39,724 bases of DNA, from the NCBI GenBank assembly GCA_020723855.1, contig DYIB01000011.1:1-39724 (forward strand), read 5' to 3'. The notes beneath the pieces were generated by a model. It worked only from the letters and a program-made list of their open reading frames with translations, made no database searches and was not told where the DNA came from. Source of the DNA: Uliginosibacterium gangwonense (lineage in GTDB: Bacteria; Pseudomonadota; Gammaproteobacteria; Burkholderiales; Rhodocyclaceae). Made by a program: the position numbers and the translations under genes. This document shows, one piece after another, positions 15,978 through 24,133 of the stretch (position 1 is the first letter of the stretch; every line of letters begins with the position of its first letter).

Positions 15978-16994
15978 ATGATCACGTCTCCTCACGTCTA
16001 TCTGCCCGTCAGCGTGCGGGCCGTCATGGCCAAGGTGCTCGTGGCCCTGGTGCCGGGCATTGCCGCCTATGTATGGTTCTTCGGCGGCGGCATCCTGGTC
16101 ACCCTGGCGCTGGCCACCCTCGCCGCCCTGGCCGCGGAAGCGTTGATGCTCAAGCTGCGCGGCAAGCCCCTGGCGATGTTTCTCACCGACGGCAGCGCCG
16201 CCGTCACCGCCTGGCTGGTGGCGCTCGCCTTCCCGCCCCTGTCGCCCTGGTGGCTGATCGTCGCCGCCACGCTGTTCGCCATCGTGGTGGCCAAGCACCT
16301 CTACGGCGGCCTCGGGCAGAATCCCTTCAACCCGGCCATGGCGGCCTTCGCCGTCATGATCGTGGCCTTTCCCGGCCTCATGTCCCAATGGCCGGCAGCG
16401 GCACAGCCGCTGCCTTTCGCCGAGCAGCTGCGCATCATGTTCGCCGGAGCGCGCCATCTCGATGCCATGGTCATGGCAACACCGCTCGACGCACTGCGCA
16501 CGGCGTTCGCCTCCGGCGAAGGGCGCGCCACGGTGGCGACGGCGCTGGCGGCCTACCCGGGCGGGGGGCTCATGGCCGGCAAGGGCTGGGAATGGATCGC
16601 CCTGGGCTATGCTGTGGGCGGCCTGTGGCTGCTGCAGCAGCGGATATTTACCTGGCATGTTCCGACCGCTTTCCTGGGCACCCTGGCGTTGATTTCGGGC
16701 GCGTTCCATGTCGCCGCGCCGGAGCGCTTCGCCACGCCGCTGTTCCATCTCTTCGGCGGAGCGGCGATGCTGGGCGCCTTCTTCATTGCCACCGACCCCG
16801 TCTCGGGCGCCATCACCCCGCGCGGCAAGCTGATCTTCGCCGCCGGCGCGGCGCTCATCACCTACTTCATCCGCGTCTTCGGCGCCTACCCGGACGGCGT
16901 GGCCTTCGGCATCCTGCTCATGAACATGTGCGTACCGCTGATCGACATGAAGACCCAGCCGCCGGTGTTCGGCAGGAAGGACGGGAACCCATGA
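15978..16994 (+). CDS. rnfD: Rnf complex subunit D, membrane flavoprotein
   Basis: The 338-residue membrane protein is related to NqrB and has about nine to ten hydrophobic segments. Signature stretches are FLTDGSAAVTAWL, LGQNPFNPAM and ATDPVSGAITPRG. The threonine expected to carry covalent FMN is T168 in MATPLD. The two residues before A-T are V-M where I expect S-G in the ApbE recognition pattern; how variable this position is in RnfD I cannot judge from here. The stop overlaps the rnfG start (ATGA at 16991-16994). Confidence 0.94.
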   Translation: MITSPHVYLPVSVRAVMAKVLVALVPGIAAYVWFFGGGILVTLALATLAALAAEALMLKLRGKPLAMFLTDGSAAVTAWLVALAFPPLSPWWLIVAATLFAIVVAKHLYGGLGQNPFNPAMAAFAVMIVAFPGLMSQWPAAAQPLPFAEQLRIMFAGARHLDAMVMATPLDALRTAFASGEGRATVATALAAYPGGGLMAGKGWEWIALGYAVGGLWLLQQRIFTWHVPTAFLGTLALISGAFHVAAPERFATPLFHLFGGAAMLGAFFIATDPVSGAITPRGKLIFAAGAALITYFIRVFGAYPDGVAFGILLMNMCVPLIDMKTQPPVFGRKDGNP

Positions 16995-17689
16995 ACGCAT
17001 CGCCGGAGGCGAGCATCGTGCGCGTGTCGGCCCGCACCGGCGCCATCCTGTTCGTGTTCGCCTTCGTGTTCACGGCCCTCATGGGGGCCACCTACTATGC
17101 CACCCGGGAACCCATCGCCGCCAGCGAGGAGAAGGAGAAGCTGAAGCTGATCAACGAGGTACTGCCGCCCCAGGACTATGACAACAGGCTGCTCGCGGAC
17201 CAGGTGGAGATCGCGCCGGCCGCCGAGCTGGGAGTGGCTTCGAGCCGGGTATTCCGGGCGCGCAAGAACGGCGCGCCGGCGGCGCTGGTGGTGGAGGCGG
17301 CCGCGCCCGACGGCTACAGCGGCCGCATCGGCCTGATCCTGGCGATCGATGCCTCCGGCCGAGTATCCGGCGTGCGCGTCACCCAGCACAAGGAGACGCC
17401 CGGCCTGGGGGACTACATCGATCCGGCCAAGGACAAGAACAAGGCGTCCCCCTGGATCCGCCAGTTCGACGGCAAGGGCCTGGCCGAAGTGCCGGCGGCG
17501 CAATGGAAGGTGAAGAAGGACGGCGGCCGCTTCGACCAGCGCGCCGGGGCCACCATCAGCGCGCGCGCCGTGACGCGCGCCGTCGGTCGCGCGCTGCTGT
17601 TCGTCAACGCCCATCGCGATGTCCTGTTCGCCGCCCCCCAGGGTGCACGCCTCGATCCAAGTAACAGTAACCCAGAAAGCAAGCCATGA
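16991..17689 (+). CDS. rnfG: Rnf complex subunit G, covalent flavin carrier
   Basis: The 232-residue protein has one N-terminal membrane segment (about 17-40) and a periplasmic FMN-binding domain. The flavin attachment site is T188 in DQRAGATIS, matching the ApbE target pattern. HKETPGLGDYID is the other strong family marker. It passes electrons within the Rnf complex. The start is fixed by the ATGA overlap with rnfD, and the stop overlaps the rnfE start in the same way (17686-17689). No apbE gene is in the window. Confidence 0.94.
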   Translation: MNASPEASIVRVSARTGAILFVFAFVFTALMGATYYATREPIAASEEKEKLKLINEVLPPQDYDNRLLADQVEIAPAAELGVASSRVFRARKNGAPAALVVEAAAPDGYSGRIGLILAIDASGRVSGVRVTQHKETPGLGDYIDPAKDKNKASPWIRQFDGKGLAEVPAAQWKVKKDGGRFDQRAGATISARAVTRAVGRALLFVNAHRDVLFAAPQGARLDPSNSNPESKP

Positions 17690-18363
17690 GCAGTCCCCAC
17701 TACCGCGATGTCGCCTGGAACGGCGTATGGAAGCAGAACACCGGCCTGGTGCAGATTCTCGGGTTGTGCCCCATCCTGGCGGTGAGCACCAACATGGTAA
17801 ACGGCGTCAGCCTCGGCCTGGCCACCGTCCTGGTCATGGCCCTGTCCAGCTTCGCGGTGGCGGCGCTGCGCAACTTCATCCCCCACGAGATCCGCATCCC
17901 GGTGTTCATTCTGATCATCGCCGCCCTCACCACCATGGTGGAGCTGGCGATGAATGCCTGGCTGCATTCCCTGCACCTGGTGCTGGGCATCTTCATTCCC
18001 CTCATCGTCACCAACTGCATCGTCCTGGCGCGGGTGGAGGCTTTCGCCGCCAAGCACGGGCCGCTGGTGGCCGCCTTCGATGGCGCCATGATGGGCATCG
18101 GGCTGGTGGGTGTGCTGGCGATCCTGGGCACGGCCCGGGAACTACTCGGCGCGGGCACGCTGTTCGGCGGCATCGATCTCGTCGTTCCCGGGGCGCAGGC
18201 ACTGCAAGTCCTGCCCGCCGACTATCCGGGCTTCCTGGTCGCCATCCTACCGCCGGGGGCTTTCATCCTGCTGGGCTGCCTGATCGCCGCGCGCAACTGG
18301 ATCGACGCGCGCGCCGCCGAGCGCGCCCGGCTGACCCATTCCGCCCGGCGTCAGGCGGCCTGA
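17686..18363 (+). CDS. rnfE: Rnf complex subunit E
   Basis: This 225-residue membrane protein is the RnfA paralog that completes the membrane core. It has about six hydrophobic segments; QILGLCPILAVS and IVTNCIVLARVEAFA carry the paired conserved cysteines. The cytoplasmic C-terminus is Arg/Ala-rich. It is coupled to rnfG by an ATGA overlap and is followed after 2 bp by nth, the same rsxE-nth order seen in enterobacteria. Confidence 0.95.
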   Translation: MSSPHYRDVAWNGVWKQNTGLVQILGLCPILAVSTNMVNGVSLGLATVLVMALSSFAVAALRNFIPHEIRIPVFILIIAALTTMVELAMNAWLHSLHLVLGIFIPLIVTNCIVLARVEAFAAKHGPLVAAFDGAMMGIGLVGVLAILGTARELLGAGTLFGGIDLVVPGAQALQVLPADYPGFLVAILPPGAFILLGCLIAARNWIDARAAERARLTHSARRQAA

Positions 18364-18365
18364 CC

Positions 18366-19031
18366 ATGAACCCGAAGAAAATCCGCACCTTGTTCGAGCG
18401 CTTCGCCGCAGCCAATCCTGCCCCCACCACCGAGCTCGAATACAAGACGCCGTTCCAGCTCCTGGTGGCGGTGATCCTGTCGGCCCAGGCCACCGACCGC
18501 GGCGTCAACCTCGCCACGCGCCGGCTGTTCAAGGAGGCGGGCACGCCCGAGGCCATCGTCGCGCTGGGCGAGGAAGGCCTGGCCGACTATGTGAAGACCA
18601 TCGGGCTGTACAAGTCCAAGGCCAAGAACGTGGTCGCGATGTCCCGCATCCTGCTGGAAAAACACGGCGGCCAGGTGCCGTCCGCGCGCGAGGAACTGGA
18701 GGCCCTGCCCGGCGTCGGCCGCAAGACGGCCAATGTGATTCTCAACACCGTCTTCGGCCAGCCCACCATCGCCGTGGATACCCATATATTCCGCGTCGCC
18801 AACCGCACCGGCCTGGCGCCCGGCAAGGACGTGAAGGCGGTGGAAGAAAAACTCATAAAAGCGGTGCCGCCCGAGTTCCGCCTGCATGCGCACCATTGGC
18901 TGATCCTGCATGGGCGCTATGTGTGCAAGGCGCGCAAGCCCGATTGTCCCCTGTGCCCGATCCGCGACTTGTGCGAGTATCGGGACAAGACCCAGACCCA
19001 GCCTGCCGGCCATGCCGATCCCCGTCGCTAG
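18366..19031 (+). CDS. nth: Endonuclease III (DNA glycosylase/AP lyase)
   Basis: The 221-residue base-excision repair enzyme removes oxidised pyrimidines and nicks at the abasic site. The helix-hairpin-helix LPGVGRKTANV holds catalytic K120, and D138 lies in VDTHIFRV, both at the same numbers as in E. coli. The [4Fe-4S] loop is C187-X6-C194-X2-C197-X5-C203. The start at 18366 follows rnfE by 2 bp. The 3' end overlaps the FIST gene by 20 bp. Confidence 0.97.
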   Translation: MNPKKIRTLFERFAAANPAPTTELEYKTPFQLLVAVILSAQATDRGVNLATRRLFKEAGTPEAIVALGEEGLADYVKTIGLYKSKAKNVVAMSRILLEKHGGQVPSAREELEALPGVGRKTANVILNTVFGQPTIAVDTHIFRVANRTGLAPGKDVKAVEEKLIKAVPPEFRLHAHHWLILHGRYVCKARKPDCPLCPIRDLCEYRDKTQTQPAGHADPRR

Positions 19032-20106
19032 CGCGCTTGCCGTCGCCCGCAAACCCGAGCCGGAGCTCGCCGCCGATGCCGTGCGCGAGGCGCTGTCCTG
19101 CTGCCGCGCGGACATCGCCCAGAGTGTGCTGCTGTTCCTCAGCGACGACTTCGCCCGTCACACTGCCCAGGCCGCGGTGCAGGCGGCGTCGCGCGCGGCC
19201 CATTGCCTGCAGGTAGCCGGCTGCACGGCGCCCGGCGTATTCACCGACCAGGACTGGGTGCTCGACCGCCCCGCCGCCTGTGCCCTGGTGTTCGGCGCGA
19301 ACGTCACCCTGGGAGCGCCCGCCGGCGGCGACGAGCCGCTGCTCACCCTGGCGCTGCCTGCGGCCGCCACCAGCGCCTGGCTGGAAGGCCCGGCGCAGCG
19401 CTTCGGCATTCTGTCCACCGACGGAGCCGCCCAGAATCCGGGCCGGGTCTGGGGCCACGGCAAGCTGTCGCCCGAAGGCCGCTTCGAGGCGACGCTCACG
19501 GGCGTGCGCGCCGCCATCGGCGCCGCCCAGGGGTTGCGCATCCTCACGCCGCCCCTGGCCGTGTCCCAAGTCTCGGGTTACGACGTGCGGCGCCTGGGCG
19601 AGCAGCCGGCGCTCGCCACCCTGCTGCGCGAGCTGCCCCTGGAGTTGCGCAGCCAGAAACAGCTGCCGCTCCACCTGTTGTTCGCCGGCGTGATTGTCGG
19701 GGATCCCCAGGGGGCCGTGGACCAGGGGCGTTACACGCCGGTGTCCCTGATCACCGTCAACGGCGAGGAGAACTCGGTCACCCTGGCGACCCAGCTCGCG
19801 CCCGGCAGCCACCTGTTCTGGGGCATGCGCTCGGCCGTGGCGGCGGAGCGGGACATGCGCGTCCTGGTCAGCACCCTGGCCGCACGGCTGCAAGACGAGC
19901 CGGACTTCGGCCTGATGTTCTCCTGCATGGGACGCGGTCCCTATTTCTTCGGCGGCGAGGACAGGGATCTGGCCGCCGTCAAGGAGCGCTTCCCGGGCAT
20001 GCCGCTGGCTGGCGTCTATGGCAGCGGCGAGATCGGCCATATCGGCGGCGGCAACCGCATCCTCCACAACACCGCCGTCCTGGCACTGTTCCGCGCCCAT
20101 GTTTAA
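19012..20106 (+). CDS. FIST (N and C) domain protein
   Basis: The 364-residue soluble protein has a FIST N domain (about 30-220, with QVAGCTAPGVF and GRVWGHGKLSPEG) and a FIST C domain (about 220-355, with the end region FSCMGRGPYFFGGEDRD and GVYGSGEIGHIGGGN). FIST domains are proposed sensory domains for small ligands, possibly amino acids, and are often attached to signalling modules; here it stands alone. The ATG at 19012 lies inside the nth 3' end and begins MPIPVASALAVARKP. An 8-bp overlap joins it to the DUF1841 gene, so it is part of the rnf-nth transcript. Confidence 0.85.
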   Translation: MPIPVASALAVARKPEPELAADAVREALSCCRADIAQSVLLFLSDDFARHTAQAAVQAASRAAHCLQVAGCTAPGVFTDQDWVLDRPAACALVFGANVTLGAPAGGDEPLLTLALPAAATSAWLEGPAQRFGILSTDGAAQNPGRVWGHGKLSPEGRFEATLTGVRAAIGAAQGLRILTPPLAVSQVSGYDVRRLGEQPALATLLRELPLELRSQKQLPLHLLFAGVIVGDPQGAVDQGRYTPVSLITVNGEENSVTLATQLAPGSHLFWGMRSAVAAERDMRVLVSTLAARLQDEPDFGLMFSCMGRGPYFFGGEDRDLAAVKERFPGMPLAGVYGSGEIGHIGGGNRILHNTAVLALFRAHV

Positions 20107-20524
20107 TCCTTCGCGCGATCAAGTGCGCCGCTTCTTCATCGAGGCCTGGCGCAAGCACCGGCAGCGGGAATTGCTGGAACCGCTGGAGGCCATCGCGGCG
20201 CGCATCGTCGCCCTGCATCCCGAATACCACGCGCTGCTGGAACAGGACGACGCGGCGCAGCGGGAATTCTCGCCCGACGCGGGCGAGACCAACCCCTTCC
20301 TGCACCTGTCGCTGCATCTGGCCATCGAGGAGCAGTTGGCGATCGATCAACCGCCCGGCATCCGCGCCGCCTTCGAGCGCCTCCTCGCAGCCAAAGGCGA
20401 GCGCCACGAGGCCGTGCACGTGGTGCTGGACTGTCTCGGGGAAACCCTGTGGCGCAGCCAGCGGGACAACAAGCCTCTGGACGGCGCCGCCTATCTCGAC
20501 TGCATTCGCAGGAAGGTTAGTTAA
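20099..20524 (+). CDS. DUF1841 family protein
   Basis: This 141-residue cytoplasmic protein starts MFNPSRDQVRRFFIEAWRKH, the hallmark of DUF1841, a family of unknown function in beta- and gammaproteobacteria. NPFLHLSLHLAIEEQ and HEAVHVVLDCLGE contain conserved histidines and acids that could bind metal, though this is not established. It is the last gene of the rnfA-to-DUF1841 run. Its end is only 5 bp from the end of the convergent cytochrome gene. Confidence 0.85.
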   Translation: MFNPSRDQVRRFFIEAWRKHRQRELLEPLEAIAARIVALHPEYHALLEQDDAAQREFSPDAGETNPFLHLSLHLAIEEQLAIDQPPGIRAAFERLLAAKGERHEAVHVVLDCLGETLWRSQRDNKPLDGAAYLDCIRRKVS

Positions 20525-20529
20525 GGGAT

Positions 20530-20856
20530 TTACTTCTTCACGTACAAGCCCTGCTGGCCGGCGAAATAGGCGGCCAGGGGCTGCATGTCCCGCTGCGACA
20601 GGTTCTTCACCTGCTCCGCCATGATCGGGTTCTTGCGCTTGCCGGACTTGTAGTCGAGCATGGCGCGGTACAGGTAGTCCTGGTACTGGCCGGCCAGTCG
20701 CGGGAAGTCGGGCGTCTGGCTGTTGCCGTCCTGGCCATGGCAGGCGGCGCAGGTAGCGACCTTGTCCTTGATCGCCGGGGGAGGATCGCCGGCGGCACTG
20801 CACACGCCGCCTGCCAGGATGGCAGCAATGAACACCATGCGCTTCACGGCTTTCAT
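20530..20856 (-). CDS. Monoheme cytochrome c, c553/c4-like (downstream copy)
   Basis: The 108-residue protein has a signal peptide (MKAVKRMVFIAAILAGGVCSAA) and one heme c motif, CAACH (36-40). The later PIMAEQVKNLSQRD supplies the likely axial methionine. It is a small periplasmic electron carrier of the class I cytochrome c family. The start at 20856 overlaps the stop of the upstream cytochrome gene by 4 bp, so the two are translated together. The two are paralogs; paired they resemble the two halves of a diheme cytochrome c4. Confidence 0.9.
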   Translation of the reverse strand: MKAVKRMVFIAAILAGGVCSAAGDPPPAIKDKVATCAACHGQDGNSQTPDFPRLAGQYQDYLYRAMLDYKSGKRKNPIMAEQVKNLSQRDMQPLAAYFAGQQGLYVKK

Positions 20857-21185
20857 TTCCCGCCCTCCTGCTTGGCACCGTAGTAGGCGGCGAGGTCGGC
20901 CATGTCCTGCTCGCTCAGGCTGGCGGCGATGCCGGTCATGGTGGGATGGCTGCGCTCGCCGTTCTTGTAGGCGGTGAGCGCCTTGACGATGTAGGCCGGA
21001 TGCTGGCCGCCCAGCTTGGGCACGTGATACACCTCGGGGAAAGTGGTCCGGTAGCCGGGGATGCCGTGGCAGCCGGCACACATGGAGATCTTGCCCTTGG
21101 CCGCTTCCGGGTTTCCCTCTGCGGCATGGCTCGCCGCCAGGGCCCCGGCCAGCGCCGCACAGGCGAGCAGGTGCATGGTTTTCAT
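20853..21185 (-). CDS. Monoheme cytochrome c, c553/c4-like (upstream copy)
   Basis: The 110-residue protein has a signal peptide (MKTMHLLACAALAGALAASHA) and one heme c motif, CAGCH. GERSHPTMTGIAASLSEQD carries the likely axial methionine, and DLAAYYGAKQ is a typical cytochrome c end. It is probably periplasmic. It is the first gene of a two-gene cytochrome operon, with the 4-bp overlap to the next copy. The terminal oxidase or reductase partner is not in the window. Confidence 0.9.
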   Translation of the reverse strand: MKTMHLLACAALAGALAASHAAEGNPEAAKGKISMCAGCHGIPGYRTTFPEVYHVPKLGGQHPAYIVKALTAYKNGERSHPTMTGIAASLSEQDMADLAAYYGAKQEGGK

Positions 21186-21263
21186 ATTTTGGTTTCCGCT
21201 GTCTGTTGAGGTCTAAAGCATTGAATTCTAGCGGAGGGGCCGGGGAGCGTCAAAAATGCGCCA

Positions 21264-22151
21264 TCATGCACGGTAGGCGCGGATTTCCTGCAAATCCCCC
21301 AGCATGCCCTCGAGCAGTTGCCCGGTCTGCCCCAGCTCGAGACCGAGGAAAGCCAGCGTGGCGGCGCCGCCGAACTCCCATTCGGGATCGTCCGCCTCCT
21401 GCAGGAAGCGCCCGACCAGATGCTCCGACAACAATCCCAGGGCCACCAGCGTCTGCACCGGCCGCGGGGCATGCCCGCGCGTACCGGCGAACACCGAATA
21501 GTCGTGGTGGTAGCGGATGGCCCACACCACGGTTTCCGGCAGATACCAGTTGCGCGCCAGCAGGGCGCCGACGACGGTATGGCTGGTGTGGTAGCGCTCG
21601 GTCTCGACGGCCACCACCTTGCCGCCTGCGCGGCAAGCCCGGGCGAACACCTCGCCGTAGTCGGCATGCTGCTGGGTCAGGACGGCAACGCCGGCTTCAT
21701 GGAACAGGCCGAAGGCATAGGCGTCGTCCGCCGACACCTGGGGCCAGCGCGCCACCAGATAGGATGTGACCACGGCGTTGTAGTTGGAGCGCTCCCAGAA
21801 ACGTTCCAGCCCCGCCGGCCCGCCCCCCAGGCTTTGGCGCAGGGCAAAGCCATAGACGATCTTGAGCAGGTTGCGCAGGCCCAGCACCGCCACCGCCTAC
21901 TGGACCGACTGCACCTTGCGCCGCAAGGCGAAGAAGGGCGAATTGGCGGTCTTCAGCACCGAGGCGGCGAGCGCCACGTCGCCGGCGATCATGCGCGAGA
22001 TCCTGACGAAGTCCACCTCGTCACGGCGCGACTCCTCGAGCAGGGCCAGGACGATGGCCGGACAGGGGGGGATGGAAATCTTCTTGAGCCCTTCGGCGGC
22101 CGTCTCGTCGGGCAGGTCGGCGGCAAAAAGGCTGTTGGCTTCCGTGGTCAT
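21264..22151 (-). pseudogene. HDOD domain protein gene interrupted by an in-frame amber codon
   Basis: One continuous frame of 296 codons encodes an HDOD protein closely similar to the neighbour at 22230-23111, except for a TAG at 21897-21899 (codon 85). The neighbour reads Val-Gln-Gln-Ala-Val at this place and this gene reads Val-Gln-stop-Ala-Val, so one C-to-T change in CAG explains it. The rest (ANSPFF, LLKIVYGFALRQSL, LFHEAGVAVL, RYHTSHTVVGALLARNWYLP) is intact, so the break is recent, a sequencing error, or bypassed. A GTG two codons after the stop could restart translation. HDOD proteins act in signalling, often with c-di-GMP or two-component systems; the function here is unknown. Confidence 0.8.
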
Positions 22152-22181
22152 ACCAGGGCATCTACAGGATGATGACCGGGG

Positions 22182-22210
22182 AAGCTAACAACTTGCCCGG
22201 ATAGGGTCAA
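22182..22210 (-). promoter_or_regulatory. Possible promoter for the amber-interrupted HDOD gene
   Basis: On the minus strand, TTGACC (22205-22210), a 17-bp spacer and TAGCTT (22182-22187) lie in the 78-bp gap between the two HDOD genes. The -35 is good and the -10 is weak. Confidence 0.4.
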
Positions 22211-22229
22211 TCGGAAATTTGCAGGCGGT

Positions 22230-23111
22230 TCAGGCGCGGCTCGCCTGGATCTCGCGCAGCTCCGGCGCCAGGCTTTCGGCGACGCGGTCCAGGCCGTTCT
22301 CGTCGAGGTTCAGATAGTTCAGTACCGCCGCGCGCACCCGGATCCACTCGGCGTCATCGGAATAGCCCAGGAACCACGCCACGACGTGCTCGGACACGCT
22401 GCCCATGGCCACCAGGGAGCGTACCGGCCGGGTGGCATGCTCGTTGGGCACTGAAAAGATGGACATGTCGTGCTGGTAGCGGATGGCCCAAACGGTATCG
22501 GCCGTAAGATACCAGTTGCGCGCCAGCAGCGCGCCGACCACCACATGGCTGGTACGGTAGCGCTCGTCCTCGATGCGCGTGGGGTCCACCGGCCGGGCAT
22601 TGGCCAACGCCAGGGTCTCCTTGTAGTCGGCGAACTGCTGCATCAGCACCGCCATGCCGGCGTCGTGGAACAGGCCGAAGCAATAGGCCTCCTCCGCCGA
22701 CACGCCGCGATAGCGTTGCGCCAGCAGGGAGCACACCACGGCGTTGAAGTGGGACCGCTCCCACAGCCTTTCCATGGGCGGCCCGCTGCCCAGGCTCTGG
22801 CGCAAGGCATGGGCATAGACGATCTTGAGCAGATGATTGAGGCCCAGGACCGATACCGCTTGCTGCACCGTCTGCACCTTGCGGCGCAGCCCGAAAAAGG
22901 GCGAATTGGCCGCGCGCAGCACGCTGGCGGCGAGCGCGACATCGCCGCCCACCAGGCGCGCCACCCTCAGGAAATCGACCTGCTCGTTCAGGCTTTCCTG
23001 CATCAGGCTGACGATTATGCCCGGGCAAGGGGGAATGGGGATGTCGCGCAGCGCCTCGCCGATCGGTTCGCCGATCAGCTCGGAATCCAGCAATTCGGCC
23101 GCACTGGGCAT
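22230..23111 (-). CDS. HDOD domain protein, intact paralog
   Basis: The 293-residue protein is mostly a single HDOD domain (about 20-220): IPIPPCPGIIVSLM, ANSPFFGLRRKVQTVQQAVSVLGLNHLLKIVYAHA (in segments), LFHDAGMAVLMQQFADY and RTSHVVVGALLARNWYL. Like other HDOD proteins it lacks a complete set of HD phosphohydrolase metal ligands, so a binding or scaffold role is more likely. AGGAG lies 6 nt before the ATG at 23111. It arose with its downstream neighbour by tandem duplication. The two genes read away from the moxR gene. Confidence 0.88.
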   Translation of the reverse strand: MPSAAELLDSELIGEPIGEALRDIPIPPCPGIIVSLMQESLNEQVDFLRVARLVGGDVALAASVLRAANSPFFGLRRKVQTVQQAVSVLGLNHLLKIVYAHALRQSLGSGPPMERLWERSHFNAVVCSLLAQRYRGVSAEEAYCFGLFHDAGMAVLMQQFADYKETLALANARPVDPTRIEDERYRTSHVVVGALLARNWYLTADTVWAIRYQHDMSIFSVPNEHATRPVRSLVAMGSVSEHVVAWFLGYSDDAEWIRVRAAVLNYLNLDENGLDRVAESLAPELREIQASRA

Positions 23112-23237
23112 GAGTATCTCCTGGCAGGGTTCTTCGTCCTTCCCTATATCGGCAGCCTCCGGCCAAACTGAAGTCCGCAGTGCGAAACGGCGCGCCCGGA
23201 ATCTTCAGGCATTAACGGCTGGCACGCCGGCAAAGGC

Positions 23238-23243
23238 TATAAT
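23238..23243 (+). promoter_or_regulatory. -10 element (TATAAT) upstream of moxR
   Basis: A perfect TATAAT lies 27 bp before the moxR ATG at 23270. No convincing -35 is seen at the usual distance. Confidence 0.45.
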
Positions 23244-23269
23244 GGGCCGATATCGTTTGAGGCCAAATC

Positions 23270-24112
23270 ATGCGTTTCGAAGGTTCTTCCAGTTACGTCG
23301 CCACAGCCGACCTGATGCTCGCGGTCAATGCCGCCATCGCCCTACAGCGGCCGCTGCTGGTCAAGGGCGAGCCGGGCACCGGCAAAACCAGGCTGGCGGA
23401 GGAAGTGGCCGCCGCCCTGGGCCTGCCCCTGCTGCAATGGCACATCAAGTCCACCACCAAGGCCCAGCAGGGACTGTACGAATACGACGCCGTATCGCGC
23501 CTGCGCGACTCCCAACTGGGCGACAGGCGCGTGCACGACATCGCCAACTACATCGTCAAGGGCGTGCTGTGGCAGGCCTTCGAGTCGGACACCCCCACGG
23601 TGATCCTCATCGACGAGATCGACAAGGCGGACATCGAATTCCCCAATGACCTGCTGCGCGAGCTGGATCGCATGGAGTTCTATGTGTACGAGACGCGCAC
23701 CCTGGTCAAGGCGAAGCACCGCCCCATCGTGTTCATCACGTCCAACAACGAGAAGGAGCTGCCCGACGCCTTCCTGCGCCGCTGCTTCTTCCACTACATC
23801 AAGTTTCCCGACAAGGAGACGATGCAGAAGATCGTGGACGTGCACTTCCCCGGCCTCAAGAAGAGCCTGATCAGGGAGGCGCTGGAGGTGTTCTTCGAGC
23901 TGCGCGAGATTCCCGGCCTGAAGAAGAAACCGTCCACCTCGGAGCTGCTGGACTGGCTCAAGCTGCTCATGGCCGAGGACATCCCGCCCGAGGCCCTGCG
24001 CTCCAAGGATCGGAAGACCATCGTCCCGCCGCTGCACGGCGCCCTGCTCAAGAACGAGCAGGACGTGCATCTATTCGAGCGGCTGGTGTTCATGGCCCGG
24101 CACAACCGTTGA
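23270..24112 (+). CDS. MoxR family AAA+ ATPase
   Basis: This 280-residue ATPase has Walker A GEPGTGKT (33-40), Walker B ILIDEID (about 112-118), sensor-1 IVFITSNNEKELPDAFLRRC, and a lid domain ending in HLFERLVFMARHNR. MoxR ATPases act with VWA-domain partners as chaperone-like factors that insert metals or activate protein complexes. The natural partner here is the VWA gene at 24942, but a PilZ gene separates them. The last ten codons before the stop are repeated, partly with synonymous changes, just after the PilZ gene. Confidence 0.93.
   Translation: MRFEGSSSYVATADLMLAVNAAIALQRPLLVKGEPGTGKTRLAEEVAAALGLPLLQWHIKSTTKAQQGLYEYDAVSRLRDSQLGDRRVHDIANYIVKGVLWQAFESDTPTVILIDEIDKADIEFPNDLLRELDRMEFYVYETRTLVKAKHRPIVFITSNNEKELPDAFLRRCFFHYIKFPDKETMQKIVDVHFPGLKKSLIREALEVFFELREIPGLKKKPSTSELLDWLKLLMAEDIPPEALRSKDRKTIVPPLHGALLKNEQDVHLFERLVFMARHNR
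24077..24096 (+). repeat. Direct repeat, copy 1 (inside moxR 3' end)
   Basis: These 20 bases are identical to 24783-24802, 706 bp downstream. They encode Glu-Arg-Leu-Val-Phe-Met-Ala near the MoxR C-terminus. Confidence 0.9.
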
Positions 24113-24133
24113 ACCATACCGCCCGGCTACGCC

